This document shows, piece by piece, positions 54,076 through 62,503 of a DNA stretch of 64,000 bases. The notes under the pieces are model-generated. The model had not been told where the DNA came from, made no database searches, and saw nothing but the letters and a program-made list of their open reading frames with translations. The translations under genes and the position numbers were made by a program. The stretch is from Kiritimatiellaceae bacterium (lineage in GTDB: Bacteria; Verrucomicrobiota; Kiritimatiellia; Kiritimatiellales; Tichowtungiaceae): the NCBI GenBank assembly GCA_013141415.1, contig JABFQY010000002.1:62001-126000 (forward strand), read 5' to 3'. How positions within the stretch are numbered: position 1 is the first letter of the stretch; each line of letters begins with the position of its first letter.

Positions 54076-55338
54076 TCAGCGCCCGCGTTTTTCCGGCGGA
54101 ACCCAGTTGATCGGCAGGTGCAGCACGGCGCGAATTATTCCGTTACTGACGTGGAAGAGCATGATGAAGCCAATGGTGTAAGAGGCGATGATCAGTTTGC
54201 CGGCCCCTTTGATCCCGAAGCCGCTGGAAAATCCGGCGCAGATGGTGGCGACGAGCGCGCCGCAGGAAATGACAATCCGCCAGAGATTGCCGACGGTTCC
54301 CTGCACAGAAACCTGCAATGAGTCGTCCATATGTCCGGCGCCCTGCACCAGCATGTGGACAAAGCCCAGCATGGTGCTGATGAACACCAGAAAGCTGACG
54401 GCGTAGCCGGAGCTGACTACTGCGGCGGCGATTTTGTTGCCGACGGTCGCTTTGCGGGAAGTGTAGAGCGCACGGCTGCGTTTGAGCGCGGTTTCGACAA
54501 CGCCGTAGGCCCAGCGTTTCTGCTGGCGGAAAAGGTCGTGCGCCGTGTGCGGAACTTCGCAGTCGCAGGTGACATCCGGGCAATAGGCGATGCGGTAGCC
54601 GTTGGTGAAAAAGCGAAAGCTGAGATCAATGTCTTCGATCATGGTGCTGGTTTCCCAGCCGTTCATTTCAACCATCGCCTGACGTTTGATGAGCATGGCT
54701 GAACCGCAGAGAAAGCTGGTTTTCATAAACCGGTCGAACAGCGGCAACATGATGAAGTGGGTGACATTGATAATGCCCGCGCCGAGCAGTGTCGTCAGAC
54801 TTTCGTGCGCATCGGTGATGTGCCAGCGTGCCTGCACCGCCGCGGTCCCAGGATCAGCGACGGCATGCGCCGCCAGTCGCCGCAGAAAATCCGGTTCCGG
54901 CAGAAAGTCGGAATCCATGACGAGAATATATTCTCCGGTGGTGTATTCGTTAACGTGGTTCAAGTTGCCCGATTTAAAACCGATCCGGTTGTTCCGCCGC
55001 AATATTCTGACGCGCGGATTATGTTCCGCGAAATGATCAATCTCCTGCATGACGTTCGGATTGTTGCTGTCATCTCCCAGCAGAATCTGAAGCTTATCCT
55101 CAGGATAATCGAAAGCCATGCAGCAGCGGGCGCAGTCGAGCGCCACCAGCTCGTTGCGGGAAGTAATCTGCACAGTAATCGTCGGCAACTGTTCATCCAG
55201 CACGAGCGGACTGACTTTTTTCTGACGGCAGGTCAGCACCGAAATCAGTGTGGTGATTAAATAGGTAATTGAGATCCCGGTGATCAGGGAAAACAGGACG
55301 GTTGACAGCCCGTCGATCAGATTGCTCAGCATATTCAT
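54076..55338 (-). CDS. membrane glycosyltransferase, GT2 family
   Basis: 420 residues from ATG 55338 with TTGGAG upstream. One N-terminal helix anchors the protein; the GT-A domain has QITSRNE, LLGDDSNN, the DxD-like VMDSDF, EDIDLSFRF and QQKRWAYG (QxxRW), the set found in processive GT2 enzymes such as cellulose or hyaluronan synthases. Three or four helices follow at the C-terminus. It likely makes a polysaccharide or glycolipid from UDP-sugar. No accessory secretion genes (bcsB, algG types) are adjacent. It is downstream of the Minf_1886 gene on the same strand. Confidence 0.88.
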   Translation of the reverse strand: MNMLSNLIDGLSTVLFSLITGISITYLITTLISVLTCRQKKVSPLVLDEQLPTITVQITSRNELVALDCARCCMAFDYPEDKLQILLGDDSNNPNVMQEIDHFAEHNPRVRILRRNNRIGFKSGNLNHVNEYTTGEYILVMDSDFLPEPDFLRRLAAHAVADPGTAAVQARWHITDAHESLTTLLGAGIINVTHFIMLPLFDRFMKTSFLCGSAMLIKRQAMVEMNGWETSTMIEDIDLSFRFFTNGYRIAYCPDVTCDCEVPHTAHDLFRQQKRWAYGVVETALKRSRALYTSRKATVGNKIAAAVVSSGYAVSFLVFISTMLGFVHMLVQGAGHMDDSLQVSVQGTVGNLWRIVISCGALVATICAGFSSGFGIKGAGKLIIASYTIGFIMLFHVSNGIIRAVLHLPINWVPPEKRGR

Positions 55339-55361
55339 AAAGAACTCCAAAAATCAGTTGG

Positions 55362-55751
55362 TTATTTCCCGGTGCGCGGATTCGCAACAGGACGGAACGG
55401 GTTGCGAAAAACTTCGTCGAAATCGTATCCGTTGGCGAAATCGGCGCGGCTGTCTTTTTCGGTTTTACCCAGCATTCCGGTTTCGACCATATTGAAAACA
55501 ATTTCGCCAATATCTTCGGTCCGCCGGACTCCCCAGTCGTTGAGAACAGTTTTTGTCATCGGCCCGAATTCGAAAAGCGCAAACTCGCGGATGCCGTCGA
55601 GCAGTTCCTGTCCGCTGATGTGCCGCGGCTTTTCAAGGCGGCGAACCGTATGGTCGAGTCCGGCGCGAACAAAGGCATAGGCGTCCACGGCGTAGCGCGA
55701 GTCGCGGGCCATAATTCCCGCCAGCAGTTCTTCGGCGTTCGGGTGCTTCAT
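55362..55751 (-). CDS. Minf_1886-family protein
   Basis: 129 residues. It matches a small conserved family named after Methylacidiphilum Minf_1886, found mainly in PVC bacteria: YAFVRAGLDHTVRRL, HISGQELLDGIREFALFEFGPMTKTVLNDWGVRRTEDIGEIVFNMVETGML. Function unknown; sequence is globular and cytosolic. Its start codon overlaps the HIT gene's stop by 4 bp, indicating coupled translation. A phylogenetic clue to the host group. Confidence 0.88.
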   Translation of the reverse strand: MKHPNAEELLAGIMARDSRYAVDAYAFVRAGLDHTVRRLEKPRHISGQELLDGIREFALFEFGPMTKTVLNDWGVRRTEDIGEIVFNMVETGMLGKTEKDSRADFANGYDFDEVFRNPFRPVANPRTGK

Positions 55752-56161
55752 TCGGCCAGTCCTTTGCGGATTTTCGCGGCGATATTTTCCATTTCGACCG
55801 AATTATCGTACTTCTTGGCGTTCCAGTTCCAGTGATGGCCGTCTCCCTCAAAGCGCGGAATGACGTGAAAGTGGATATGCGGCACCACTTGACCTGCGAC
55901 GGCTCCGTTATTCTGGATGATATTCACGCCGTCCGCGCCAAGCTCCCTGATTTGTGCGGCGGCAATCCGCTTGCAAACCGACATCAGCTTGGCGAGCACC
56001 TCGTCCGGCGTTTCAGTGACAGGGTTGTAGCAGGTTTTCGGAATAACCAGCGTATGCCCTTTGATAATCGGGCCGATGTCCACGAATGCCAGTGTGTCGG
56101 AATCCTCATAGACAATGGTCGCCGGAATTTCGCGATTCACGATTTTTTCAAAAATATTCAT
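55748..56161 (-). CDS. HIT-family nucleotide-binding hydrolase
   Basis: 137 residues. The histidine triad reads HIHFHVIP at about 95-102. The N-terminus FEKIVNREIPATIVYEDSDTLAFVDIGP and LVIPKTCY are the usual HIT opening. These enzymes hydrolyse nucleoside phosphoramidates or similar nucleotides. It is the first gene of a minus-strand group with Minf_1886 and the glycosyltransferase. A perfect TTCCAA-N3-TTGGAA palindrome lies 29 bp upstream of its start, between it and the terminator of the PEP-CTERM gene. Confidence 0.93.
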   Translation of the reverse strand: MNIFEKIVNREIPATIVYEDSDTLAFVDIGPIIKGHTLVIPKTCYNPVTETPDEVLAKLMSVCKRIAAAQIRELGADGVNIIQNNGAVAGQVVPHIHFHVIPRFEGDGHHWNWNAKKYDNSVEMENIAAKIRKGLAE

Positions 56162-56190
56162 GGGCGCAGTGTACCTGTTCCCGGCCTTTT

Positions 56191-56205
56191 TTCCAATGCT
56201 TGGAA
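56191..56205. repeat. TTCCAA-tgc-TTGGAA palindrome upstream of the HIT gene
   Basis: Perfect 6-3-6 inverted repeat, the only perfect copy in an intergenic position. Confidence 0.9.
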
Positions 56206-56238
56206 AAAAGAAAAGCGCTCCGGAATTCCGGAGCGCCT
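56206..56238 (-). terminator. rho-independent terminator of the PEP-CTERM gene
   Basis: The stem GCGCTCCGGAATTCCGGAGCGC is followed on the minus strand by a T-rich stretch. Confidence 0.85.
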
Positions 56239-56258
56239 CCCGTCAGCCGCAACACATG

Positions 56259-56873
56259 CTATTTTCGCGAAGCGCGGCGGACAACCCAAGCCATCAACCC
56301 GCCAAGCGCAGCCAGACTTGCGGTTGCCGGTTCAGGAACGGCTTCCACGGTAAACGAATTGAGAATCCAGCCGTTTCCTCCGCCGGTATTCATTGCGATT
56401 ACCTTGAAATAAGAACCCTGATTCAGCGCGGCATCAATCGTATAGGTTCCGCTGGCTGTAAAATTCACGAGGCTTCCGCTCGCTACCTGATACGCGCCGG
56501 TTTCAACATTCCCGCCGGTGAAGCTGGAAACGGCAATGGACTTTACCGTTACCGCACGATTAAATGAAACCCACAATGCCTCCTGTCCATTAACTGTATC
56601 AAACAAGGATGTCGCATCTCCGGCACCCGCCGCATTCATCCCGAATTCGGTCGCCGTCGAATTCAGCTGGCTCCCGAAACTGTAACTTCCATTCAGATAT
56701 GCAAACATGGCCGCTTCCAAAGTCAGCCCGCTGCCGGCATTGGTGCAAACGCCGGAAGACGCCCCATCCCATGATGCACCGTTCTTGTTGACCAGATCGA
56801 AGGTGAATAGCTCGGCGCAAACGTCATCCAAAGCAGCCCCCATGAGCAAAACAACCGCGATGATTTTCTTCAT
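56259..56873 (-). CDS. PEP-CTERM sorting-domain secreted protein
   Basis: 204 residues. Residues 1-20 are a signal peptide ending VCAE. The mature part is a Ser/Thr/Gly/Ala-rich beta domain (about 25-175). The last 26 residues are the PEP-CTERM tail: VPEPATASL, a hydrophobic helix and a basic end RRASRK. Proteins with this tail are processed by an exosortase and usually end up on the surface or in extracellular polymer. No exosortase gene is in the window, but the related CAAX-like protease is (8614-9366). Monocistronic, with a terminator just downstream. Confidence 0.93.
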   Translation of the reverse strand: MKKIIAVVLLMGAALDDVCAELFTFDLVNKNGASWDGASSGVCTNAGSGLTLEAAMFAYLNGSYSFGSQLNSTATEFGMNAAGAGDATSLFDTVNGQEALWVSFNRAVTVKSIAVSSFTGGNVETGAYQVASGSLVNFTASGTYTIDAALNQGSYFKVIAMNTGGGNGWILNSFTVEAVPEPATASLAALGGLMAWVVRRASRK

Positions 56874-56966
56874 GTTTTTCTTTCCTTGTTAGACGAAGTA
56901 AATGCCGAGCATGTTACTCTTTAACTTTTTGGTGTTAAGAACTTTTTGAAGAAAAGTTGAATGGAC

Positions 56967-57437
56967 TCACCACCGGGCAATGGGACAGCGGGCGAGCGCG
57001 GCGTTGGTGTAACGATGGTCATGAGAGACTTCTTCGCCCAGCCACTCCGGTTTTTCGAACGACTGATTTTCACTTTCAAGTTCGATTTCAGCCAGAATCA
57101 ATCCGGCGTTCGGCCCGGAAAATTCATCGATCTCCCAAACCACCTGATCGATTCGCAGTGTATAACGTCTTTTTTCGATCTGCCGCCCGCCGCAAAGGTT
57201 TTGAATCATATACTCGGCCTCTGCCACCGGAATTTCATATTCCAGTTCGGGCCGGGAAATCCCTTGAGTAGCGCCTTTGATCGTCAAAAACCCCTTTCCG
57301 CCCAGCAACCGGACGCGAACGGTCGCCCCGTCCGGCGCGGAGGTGATGTAGCCCTGCCGGCAGGACAATCCGTCTCCGGCGGTTTTGCGCCATCCATAAC
57401 CAGTTACCAGAAATTTGCGTTCGATTTCCTGCTTCAT
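56967..57437 (-). CDS. CYTH-domain (triphosphate tunnel) protein
   Basis: 156 residues from ATG 57437 with AAGGAT upstream. The opening EIERKFLV carries the ExExK motif that binds triphosphate and metal. The remainder alternates charged strands (TVRVRLLGGKGFLTIKG, RPELEYEIP, YTLRIDQVVWEIDEF, LILAEIELESE), the eight-stranded tunnel of the family. Bacterial members are often inorganic triphosphatases. No partner domain (CHAD) is fused. It is divergent to pyrF. Confidence 0.9.
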   Translation of the reverse strand: MKQEIERKFLVTGYGWRKTAGDGLSCRQGYITSAPDGATVRVRLLGGKGFLTIKGATQGISRPELEYEIPVAEAEYMIQNLCGGRQIEKRRYTLRIDQVVWEIDEFSGPNAGLILAEIELESENQSFEKPEWLGEEVSHDHRYTNAALARCPIARW

Positions 57438-57509
57438 GAACAAATCCTTGCTTTCGGTCTGCGGTTCAGGGATTTTTAGCGCAACTGATTTCGAATGAAA
57501 GGAATAAAA

Positions 57510-58205
57510 ATGAAACCTGCCCTGATCGTCGCGCTGGATGTTCCGACCGCCAAAGAGATGGAAGAAGCGCTCACCCGCCTTCCGGACAGCATTGAGTGGT
57601 ATAAGGTGGGTCTCGAACTGTTCTGCGCCGAAGGCCCGTCCATTCTTGACCCGCTGAAACGGCGGAATAAAAAAATATTTCTGGACCTCAAACTGCACGA
57701 TATTCCGCGCACGGTTGCCAATGCGGTAAAAACCGCCGCCAGCCATGGCGTCAACCTGATGACGGTGCACGCCATCGGCGGACGGGCCATGCTGGAAGCC
57801 GCCGCTGAAGCGGCGCGCGAATGTTCCAATCCGCCGAAACTGGTGGCTGTGACCACGCTCACCAGTCTTTCGCAGGATGACTTTGCCGATCTAGGCATCG
57901 GTCGCAGCGTGTCAGATCAGGCTCTGGCGCTGGGCGAACTTGCCATTTCTTCCGGCATCGATGGATTGGTGACCAGTGCTCACGAAGCGGGCGCATTGCG
58001 GAAAAAATTTCCGCAGGCACTGCTGGTAACCCCCGGCATCCGCATGCCGGACGGGGAGGCTGGCGACCAGAAACGGGTCGCGACACCAGCCTTCGCCGTG
58101 CAGCAGGGAGCCACTCATCTGGTGGTCGGCCGTCCGATTCTGCAGGCGGAAGATCCGGCCTTAGCGGTTCGGGCGATTTTCGCCGACATAAAAAATGCCC
58201 CGTAA
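57510..58205 (+). CDS. pyrF: orotidine 5'-phosphate decarboxylase
   Basis: 231 residues from ATG 57510, chosen because AAAGGAA lies at the correct distance; an ATG at 57495 is also in frame. Opening LIVALDVPTAKE, catalytic DLKLHDIPRTV, TVHAIGGRAM, VTPGIRMPDGEAGDQKRV and VVGRPI are all present. It converts OMP to UMP, the last step of pyrimidine synthesis. A terminator overlaps its final codons. No other pyr genes are in the window. Confidence 0.95.
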   Translation: MKPALIVALDVPTAKEMEEALTRLPDSIEWYKVGLELFCAEGPSILDPLKRRNKKIFLDLKLHDIPRTVANAVKTAASHGVNLMTVHAIGGRAMLEAAAEAARECSNPPKLVAVTTLTSLSQDDFADLGIGRSVSDQALALGELAISSGIDGLVTSAHEAGALRKKFPQALLVTPGIRMPDGEAGDQKRVATPAFAVQQGATHLVVGRPILQAEDPALAVRAIFADIKNAP

Positions 58206-58221
58206 TTACGGGGCATTTTTC
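58195..58221 (+). terminator. rho-independent terminator of pyrF
   Basis: The perfect palindrome ATGCCCCGTAATTACGGGGC is followed by T residues and partly overlaps the pyrF stop. A second AT-rich hairpin, AATATTTT-cata-GAAAATATT, follows at about 58224-58244. Confidence 0.9.
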
Positions 58222-58265
58222 CAAATATTTTCATAGAAAATATTTGTCGAAGTTCGGAATGGTTC

Positions 58266-58448
58266 CTACTTCTTTTCGGCCAGAGTCAGCTTCTTGCCTG
58301 ACTGGAGCCACTGTTGCAGAACGATCTTGCAGTATTTGCTTTTGGAAATGTGCATAGAGTCTGCACGTTTTTCCAGATCGTCTGCCATGGTCTTCGACAT
58401 ATTGATACCAATCGTCTTGGTACCTTTTCCGATGGGGTTTGTTGCCAT
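58266..58448 (-). CDS. small ribbon-helix-helix-type DNA-binding protein
   Basis: 60 residues. The pattern TKTIGINMSKTMADDLEKRADSM has a beta strand and two helices (second helix KSKYCKIVLQQWL), the size and form of Arc/CopG-type proteins. GAAGGAGAAG precedes the ATG. It could be a small transcriptional repressor or an orphan antitoxin; no toxin gene is adjacent. The AT-rich region upstream (58449-58560) likely contains its promoter. Confidence 0.75.
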   Translation of the reverse strand: MATNPIGKGTKTIGINMSKTMADDLEKRADSMHISKSKYCKIVLQQWLQSGKKLTLAEKK

Positions 58449-58580
58449 AACATCTTCTCCTTCTCTGTTGTTATGTTGGCTATATCCTACAAAAATAGAT
58501 GGCTATTACCAAGTTTGTTTTTTGAAGAATGTACGGTATTTCACCACACTTATTTCTCTTGTCTTCCGTCCGTCCGCAAA

Positions 58581-58609
58581 AAACCCGCCTCGGAATCCGA
58601 GACGGGTTT
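58581..58609 (-). terminator. rho-independent terminator of ahcY
   Basis: A stem AACCCG-CTCGG/CCGAG-CGGGTT is followed on the minus strand by TTTTTT. It ends the sahR-like-ahcY operon. Confidence 0.8.
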
Positions 58610-58629
58610 CGGCGAGATCGGCCTGCCTT

Positions 58630-60048
58630 TTAATACCGGTAATGCGCCGGTTTAAACGGGCCGGTCGTCGATAAGCCAAGATATTTAGCCTGAGCGCGGG
58701 TCAGTTTTTCCAGCTTTACGCCGATCTTTTCCAGATGCAACCGCGCGACTTCTTCGTCGAGGTTTTTCGGCAGTGTGTAAACTCCCACCGGATATTTGCC
58801 GGGGTTGCAGTAGAGCTCCATCTGCGCCAGCACCTGATTGGTGAAGCTGTTTGACATGACGAAGCTCGGATGGCCAGTTGCACAACCGAGGTTGACTAAA
58901 CGTCCTTCCGCGAGCAACAGAATGCTCTTCTTGGTCGGGAAGGTGATTTTGTCCACCTGCGGCTTGATGTTGGTCCATTTATATTTCTTGAGCTTCTCGA
59001 CCTGAATTTCGCTATCGAAATGGCCGATGTTACAGACGATCGCCATGTCTTTCATCTTCCGCATGTGCGTTTCCGTGATGACATCGCAGCAGCCGGTCGT
59101 GGTAACGAACAGATCGCCGAGGGCGCAGGCATCGTCCATGGTCATCACTTCGTACCCTTCCATCGCGGCCTGCAAAGCGCAGATCGGGTCAATTTCCGTG
59201 ACGACAACCCGCGCGCCCTGCCCTTTAAGCGACTGGCAGGAACCTTTGCCGACGTCGCCGTAACCGGCGACCACACAAACTTTTCCGGAAAGCATCACGT
59301 CGGTGGCGCGCATAATTCCATCCACCAGCGAGTGACGGCAGCCATAGAGATTATCGAACTTCGACTTGGTCACCGAGTCGTTCACATTAAACGCCGGGAA
59401 AAGCAGTTCGCCGCGTTCCATCATCTGGTAAAGACGATGAACCCCTGTGGTGGTTTCTTCGCTGACGCCGATAATGCCTTTGGCGATGCGCGAGAAACGT
59501 TTCGGGTCTTTCTTAAGCGCCGTCTTCAGCTGCGCCAGCAGAACTTTTTCTTCGTGGCTGCCCGGCTTGCGATCGAGAATCGAAGGGTCGCTTTCAGCCC
59601 GCAGTCCGAGGTGGACAAACAGCGTCGCGTCGCCGCCGTCATCGAGAATCATGTTCGGACCTTTACCGTTGCCCCAGTCGAGGATGCGGTCGGTGTAATC
59701 CCAGTACTCTTCCAGCGTCTCGCCCTTCACCGCGAAAACCGGCGTACCGGTAACAGCAATGGCGGCAGCGGCATGATCCTGCGTGGAATAAATGTTACAG
59801 CTCGCCCAGCGAACCTTCGCGCCGAGAATCTGCAGTGTCTCGATCAGCATCGCCGTTTGAATCGTCATGTGCAGCGACCCGGTGATGTGCGCGCCTTTGA
59901 GCGGCTTCTCTTTACCGTATTTTTCACGCAGCGCCATCAGACCGGGCATTTCATATTCCGCCAGCTCCATTTCCTTGCGCCCGAATTCTGCCAGCGACAG
60001 ATCCTTGACCAGATAATCACCTTTTTTTGAAATCGCTTTCTTCGCCAT
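58630..60048 (-). CDS. ahcY: adenosylhomocysteinase
   Basis: 472 residues, full length. Conserved blocks: [55 protein letters not shown], the NAD-binding [18 protein letters not shown] and the C-terminal KPAHYRY. It hydrolyses S-adenosylhomocysteine to adenosine and homocysteine. The gene starts 2 bp after the stop of the HTH-methyltransferase regulator, so both form one operon regulated by that protein (inference). Cytosolic homotetramer. Confidence 0.97.
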   Translation of the reverse strand: MAKKAISKKGDYLVKDLSLAEFGRKEMELAEYEMPGLMALREKYGKEKPLKGAHITGSLHMTIQTAMLIETLQILGAKVRWASCNIYSTQDHAAAAIAVTGTPVFAVKGETLEEYWDYTDRILDWGNGKGPNMILDDGGDATLFVHLGLRAESDPSILDRKPGSHEEKVLLAQLKTALKKDPKRFSRIAKGIIGVSEETTTGVHRLYQMMERGELLFPAFNVNDSVTKSKFDNLYGCRHSLVDGIMRATDVMLSGKVCVVAGYGDVGKGSCQSLKGQGARVVVTEIDPICALQAAMEGYEVMTMDDACALGDLFVTTTGCCDVITETHMRKMKDMAIVCNIGHFDSEIQVEKLKKYKWTNIKPQVDKITFPTKKSILLLAEGRLVNLGCATGHPSFVMSNSFTNQVLAQMELYCNPGKYPVGVYTLPKNLDEEVARLHLEKIGVKLEKLTRAQAKYLGLSTTGPFKPAHYRY

Positions 60049-60050
60049 AT

Positions 60051-60998
60051 CTATTTGCTCCGTTTCTTCTCTTCTTTAGTTGCCACAATCATCACCACAG
60101 AAAAAGCCGGCGTCGGCCCCTCCAGCGTTTGGAAAATCTCCATCTTAAATCCTGTGCCGGCCAGCCAGCCGCGCAGTTCGCGCTCGTCGAATCCGAGCCA
60201 CTGATCCGCCCACTCTGTCCTCACCCATTCCTGATCGTGCTGGGCCAGATCGAGCAGAATCAGCCGTCCGCCCGGTTTCAGGATTCGCGCCGCTTCCGCC
60301 AGCGCCTTTTCCGGCCGCGCGGCATGATGCAGAACCTGACTCACAAAAGCGGCGTCCATGCTGTTTGATTCCAGCGGAAGTTTTTCCAGATCGCCGCGAC
60401 CCACCGTCACGCGCCGCGCCACGCCCGCTTCTTCGGAACGTTCCTGCACCACGCGCAGCATCTGCGCCGAAAGGTCAACCGCCACGACCCGCTTTGCGAA
60501 GCGCGCCAGCAGCAGCGTCAGATCGCCTTCGCCGCAACCGATATCCGCCACCGTCTGTCCGGCGAATCCGGCGGCCAGTGCGGTAGCCAGAGCCTGCCAG
60601 CCGCCGCCCGGCTGAGTCAGCGAGCCATAGCGTCCGGCGATTTCGTCAAAAAATTTCGTGCTTTCCTTGCGGCGCAGCTCAATCGCGCGATCCACCGCAG
60701 CGCGGTCGCGGCTGGCACCGCGCAACTCGGCCAACTTTTCGCTCATCAGCTGAGCAAAGGTCTGATCCTGAAAAACCGGCCCGCGCCGGTAATAAACGGA
60801 AGTCCCCTCGCGGCGGGTATCGAGCAGTCCGCTGTCGCGCAACGGCTTCAAGTGGCGGCTCACCGACGACTGCGGCATTTTTAGCGCCTCGACGATTTCG
60901 GCCACCGACAGCTCGGAAATCTCCACAGCTCGCAGAATCCGCAAGCGACCTTCATCGCCCAGCGCCTTAAACACTTCCAGAATGTTGGTTTCGGTCAT
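60051..60998 (-). CDS. SahR-like regulator: ArsR-type HTH fused to SAM-dependent methyltransferase domain
   Basis: 315 residues. Residues 1-95 are an ArsR winged helix ([45 protein letters not shown]). From about 115 a class I methyltransferase domain follows, with [25 protein letters not shown] and [30 protein letters not shown]. The same architecture is known for SahR of Proteobacteria, which senses S-adenosylhomocysteine and controls methionine-cycle genes. Immediate linkage to ahcY supports this role. An inverted repeat is found just upstream of its start (61008-61023). Confidence 0.88.
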   Translation of the reverse strand: MTETNILEVFKALGDEGRLRILRAVEISELSVAEIVEALKMPQSSVSRHLKPLRDSGLLDTRREGTSVYYRRGPVFQDQTFAQLMSEKLAELRGASRDRAAVDRAIELRRKESTKFFDEIAGRYGSLTQPGGGWQALATALAAGFAGQTVADIGCGEGDLTLLLARFAKRVVAVDLSAQMLRVVQERSEEAGVARRVTVGRGDLEKLPLESNSMDAAFVSQVLHHAARPEKALAEAARILKPGGRLILLDLAQHDQEWVRTEWADQWLGFDERELRGWLAGTGFKMEIFQTLEGPTPAFSVVMIVATKEEKKRSK

Positions 60999-61007
60999 AC
61001 TTCATTT

Positions 61008-61023
61008 ATCCGCTTGTCCGGAT
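61008..61023. promoter_or_regulatory. candidate operator of the sahR-like-ahcY operon
   Basis: ATCCG-cttgtc-CGGAT is a perfect 5-6-5 inverted repeat 10 bp before the start codon. A second symmetric pair GTCCG/CGGAC lies around it (61016-61040). Position and symmetry fit autoregulation. Confidence 0.5.
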
Positions 61024-61055
61024 GAAAGGATATTTACGGACCGGAAGCAAGACAG

Positions 61056-61085
61056 AAAAAGGCGCCCCGGAATCCGGAGCGCCTT
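61056..61085 (-). terminator. rho-independent terminator of the rubredoxin-like gene
   Basis: AGGCGC-CCCGG/CCGG-GCGCCT stem followed on the minus strand by TTTTT. Confidence 0.8.
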
Positions 61086-61119
61086 TCAGGTTTCAAGCTT
61101 CAGCTCTCAGCTTTTCGCA

Positions 61120-61455
61120 TCAGCCCCACTTGCCTTTTTTCATGTGGCCCTGCATTTCGGTCAGCGAAAGCTTCATCATCTGCCACGCCATCGCACGGGA
61201 TTTGGTGAACACGTCCACACAGCCGGGATCGAGCTCGTCTTTAATCCCCGCGTTGCAGGCCGCTTCCAGCTGGCGGGCCAGATCAATGACGTGAGCGTGC
61301 AGAGTATTGGTGTGGCGTGAGCGCTCAACCAGTTTGGCCGCGGCATCGTCGAGCTGTTTAAACTGCTCCTTCGGCGCTCCGCACTTCGGACATTTGCAAG
61401 GCGCTTCATCCCCATCATGAATATATCCGCAGGCTTCACATTTCCACTTCTTCAT
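61120..61455 (-). CDS. rubredoxin-like zinc-ribbon protein with C-terminal helical domain
   Basis: 111 residues. Residues 3-32 have CEACGYIHDGDEAPCKCPKCGAP, the two CxxC pairs of a rubredoxin-type iron site as found in rubrerythrins. Residues 35-111 are helical (DDAAAKLVERSRHTNTLHAHVIDLARQLE), not ferritin-like in full. Probably a small electron carrier or redox-stress protein of anaerobes. GGAGGAAAG precedes the ATG. It is divergent to the EamA transporter. Confidence 0.82.
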   Translation of the reverse strand: MKKWKCEACGYIHDGDEAPCKCPKCGAPKEQFKQLDDAAAKLVERSRHTNTLHAHVIDLARQLEAACNAGIKDELDPGCVDVFTKSRAMAWQMMKLSLTEMQGHMKKGKWG

Positions 61456-61589
61456 CGTCTTTCCTCCGGTTGAGTTACTGTTCAGGCGCTTTCATCGTAA
61501 CCAAGCGCACTTGTGATTGTCTGCGGCAAAGCCTACACTGCGGCGCATGAAACTCAAAACATTAATCCGCCGGTAAAGGATCGTCCGAT

Positions 61590-62477
61590 ATGCCGGTCTA
61601 TCTTCTTCTCGCTCTGATCGCCGCGCTGGGCTACAGCACCGGCAGCATCTTCAACAAGCAGGCTATGACCGAAGGGTGCGGCGTCTTCCGCGTCTTCGCC
61701 GCCATGACCTGGACAACCACCGTTCTTCTTCTTCCCTTTGTGCTTCTCGCCGGAACCGCCGCGCCGTGGCATCAGTTTTATCAACCGATGCTCGCCACCA
61801 TCTGCTGGCTAGGCGGAGCGTCGCTGTGGATGAGCGCCCTGCGCACCGGCGAAGTCAGCCTGATCGCGCCGGTGGCGGGAATGAAGCCGGTCTTTAACGC
61901 CCTGCTCACTGCGCTACTGCTGGGCGCCCCGCTTTCACCCAACGTCTGGGCTGCCTGCGGACTCACCGCCGTCGCCCTGCTGGTTATGCGCACGCCGGAC
62001 CCGAAAACCCATGCGTCGTTTCTAAAAACCGCAGGACTGATGGCTGGCGCGGTTTTCTGTTACGCGCTCTGCGACGTCTGTCTGCAAAAATGGGCGGGCG
62101 GCTGGGGCGCCCTGCGCTTCACCGGACTGATGTTTATGATGGCCTCCCTGCTGATGTTCACGCTGATTCCGCGCTTCGGAACACCCTACCGCGACCTATC
62201 GCGCCCCGCACGGCGGCACCTAAAAACCGGCATGATGATCGCTTCACTGCCAGGTATCTGTATGGGGCTGGCGGTCGGCCGCTACGGTCACGCGCCGGAA
62301 GTGAACGTCATGTACAGCTCACATGCTCTCTGGAGTGTTCTGTTGGTCTGGGCGTTCGGGCGGCATATCGGCAACCTCGAACACACCGCCGGACGCGGCG
62401 TCATGCTCCGCCGCCTGGCCGGTGCGCTGATTCTGCTCACCGCCATCGTCCTGATTATTTCCGGACGCGCTCCTTAG
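61590..62477 (+). CDS. EamA-family (drug/metabolite transporter) membrane protein
   Basis: 295 residues with about ten hydrophobic segments in two similar halves, the EamA layout. Recognisable pieces are ALGYSTGSIFNKQAM, LIAPVAGMKPVFNALLTALLLG near the end of the first half, and SSHALWSVLLVWAFG in the second. AAAGGATC precedes the ATG. Substrate cannot be predicted. The trmO gene starts 26 bp after its stop on the same strand, and the two probably share a transcript. Confidence 0.85.
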   Translation: MPVYLLLALIAALGYSTGSIFNKQAMTEGCGVFRVFAAMTWTTTVLLLPFVLLAGTAAPWHQFYQPMLATICWLGGASLWMSALRTGEVSLIAPVAGMKPVFNALLTALLLGAPLSPNVWAACGLTAVALLVMRTPDPKTHASFLKTAGLMAGAVFCYALCDVCLQKWAGGWGALRFTGLMFMMASLLMFTLIPRFGTPYRDLSRPARRHLKTGMMIASLPGICMGLAVGRYGHAPEVNVMYSSHALWSVLLVWAFGRHIGNLEHTAGRGVMLRRLAGALILLTAIVLIISGRAP

Positions 62478-62503
62478 GCAAATATTGGATTGGAAAAGTC
62501 GCC

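Noticed and set aside
59020-60030. 336-codon open frame on the plus strand
   Set aside because: It is antisense to ahcY and has no ribosome binding site or recognisable motif.
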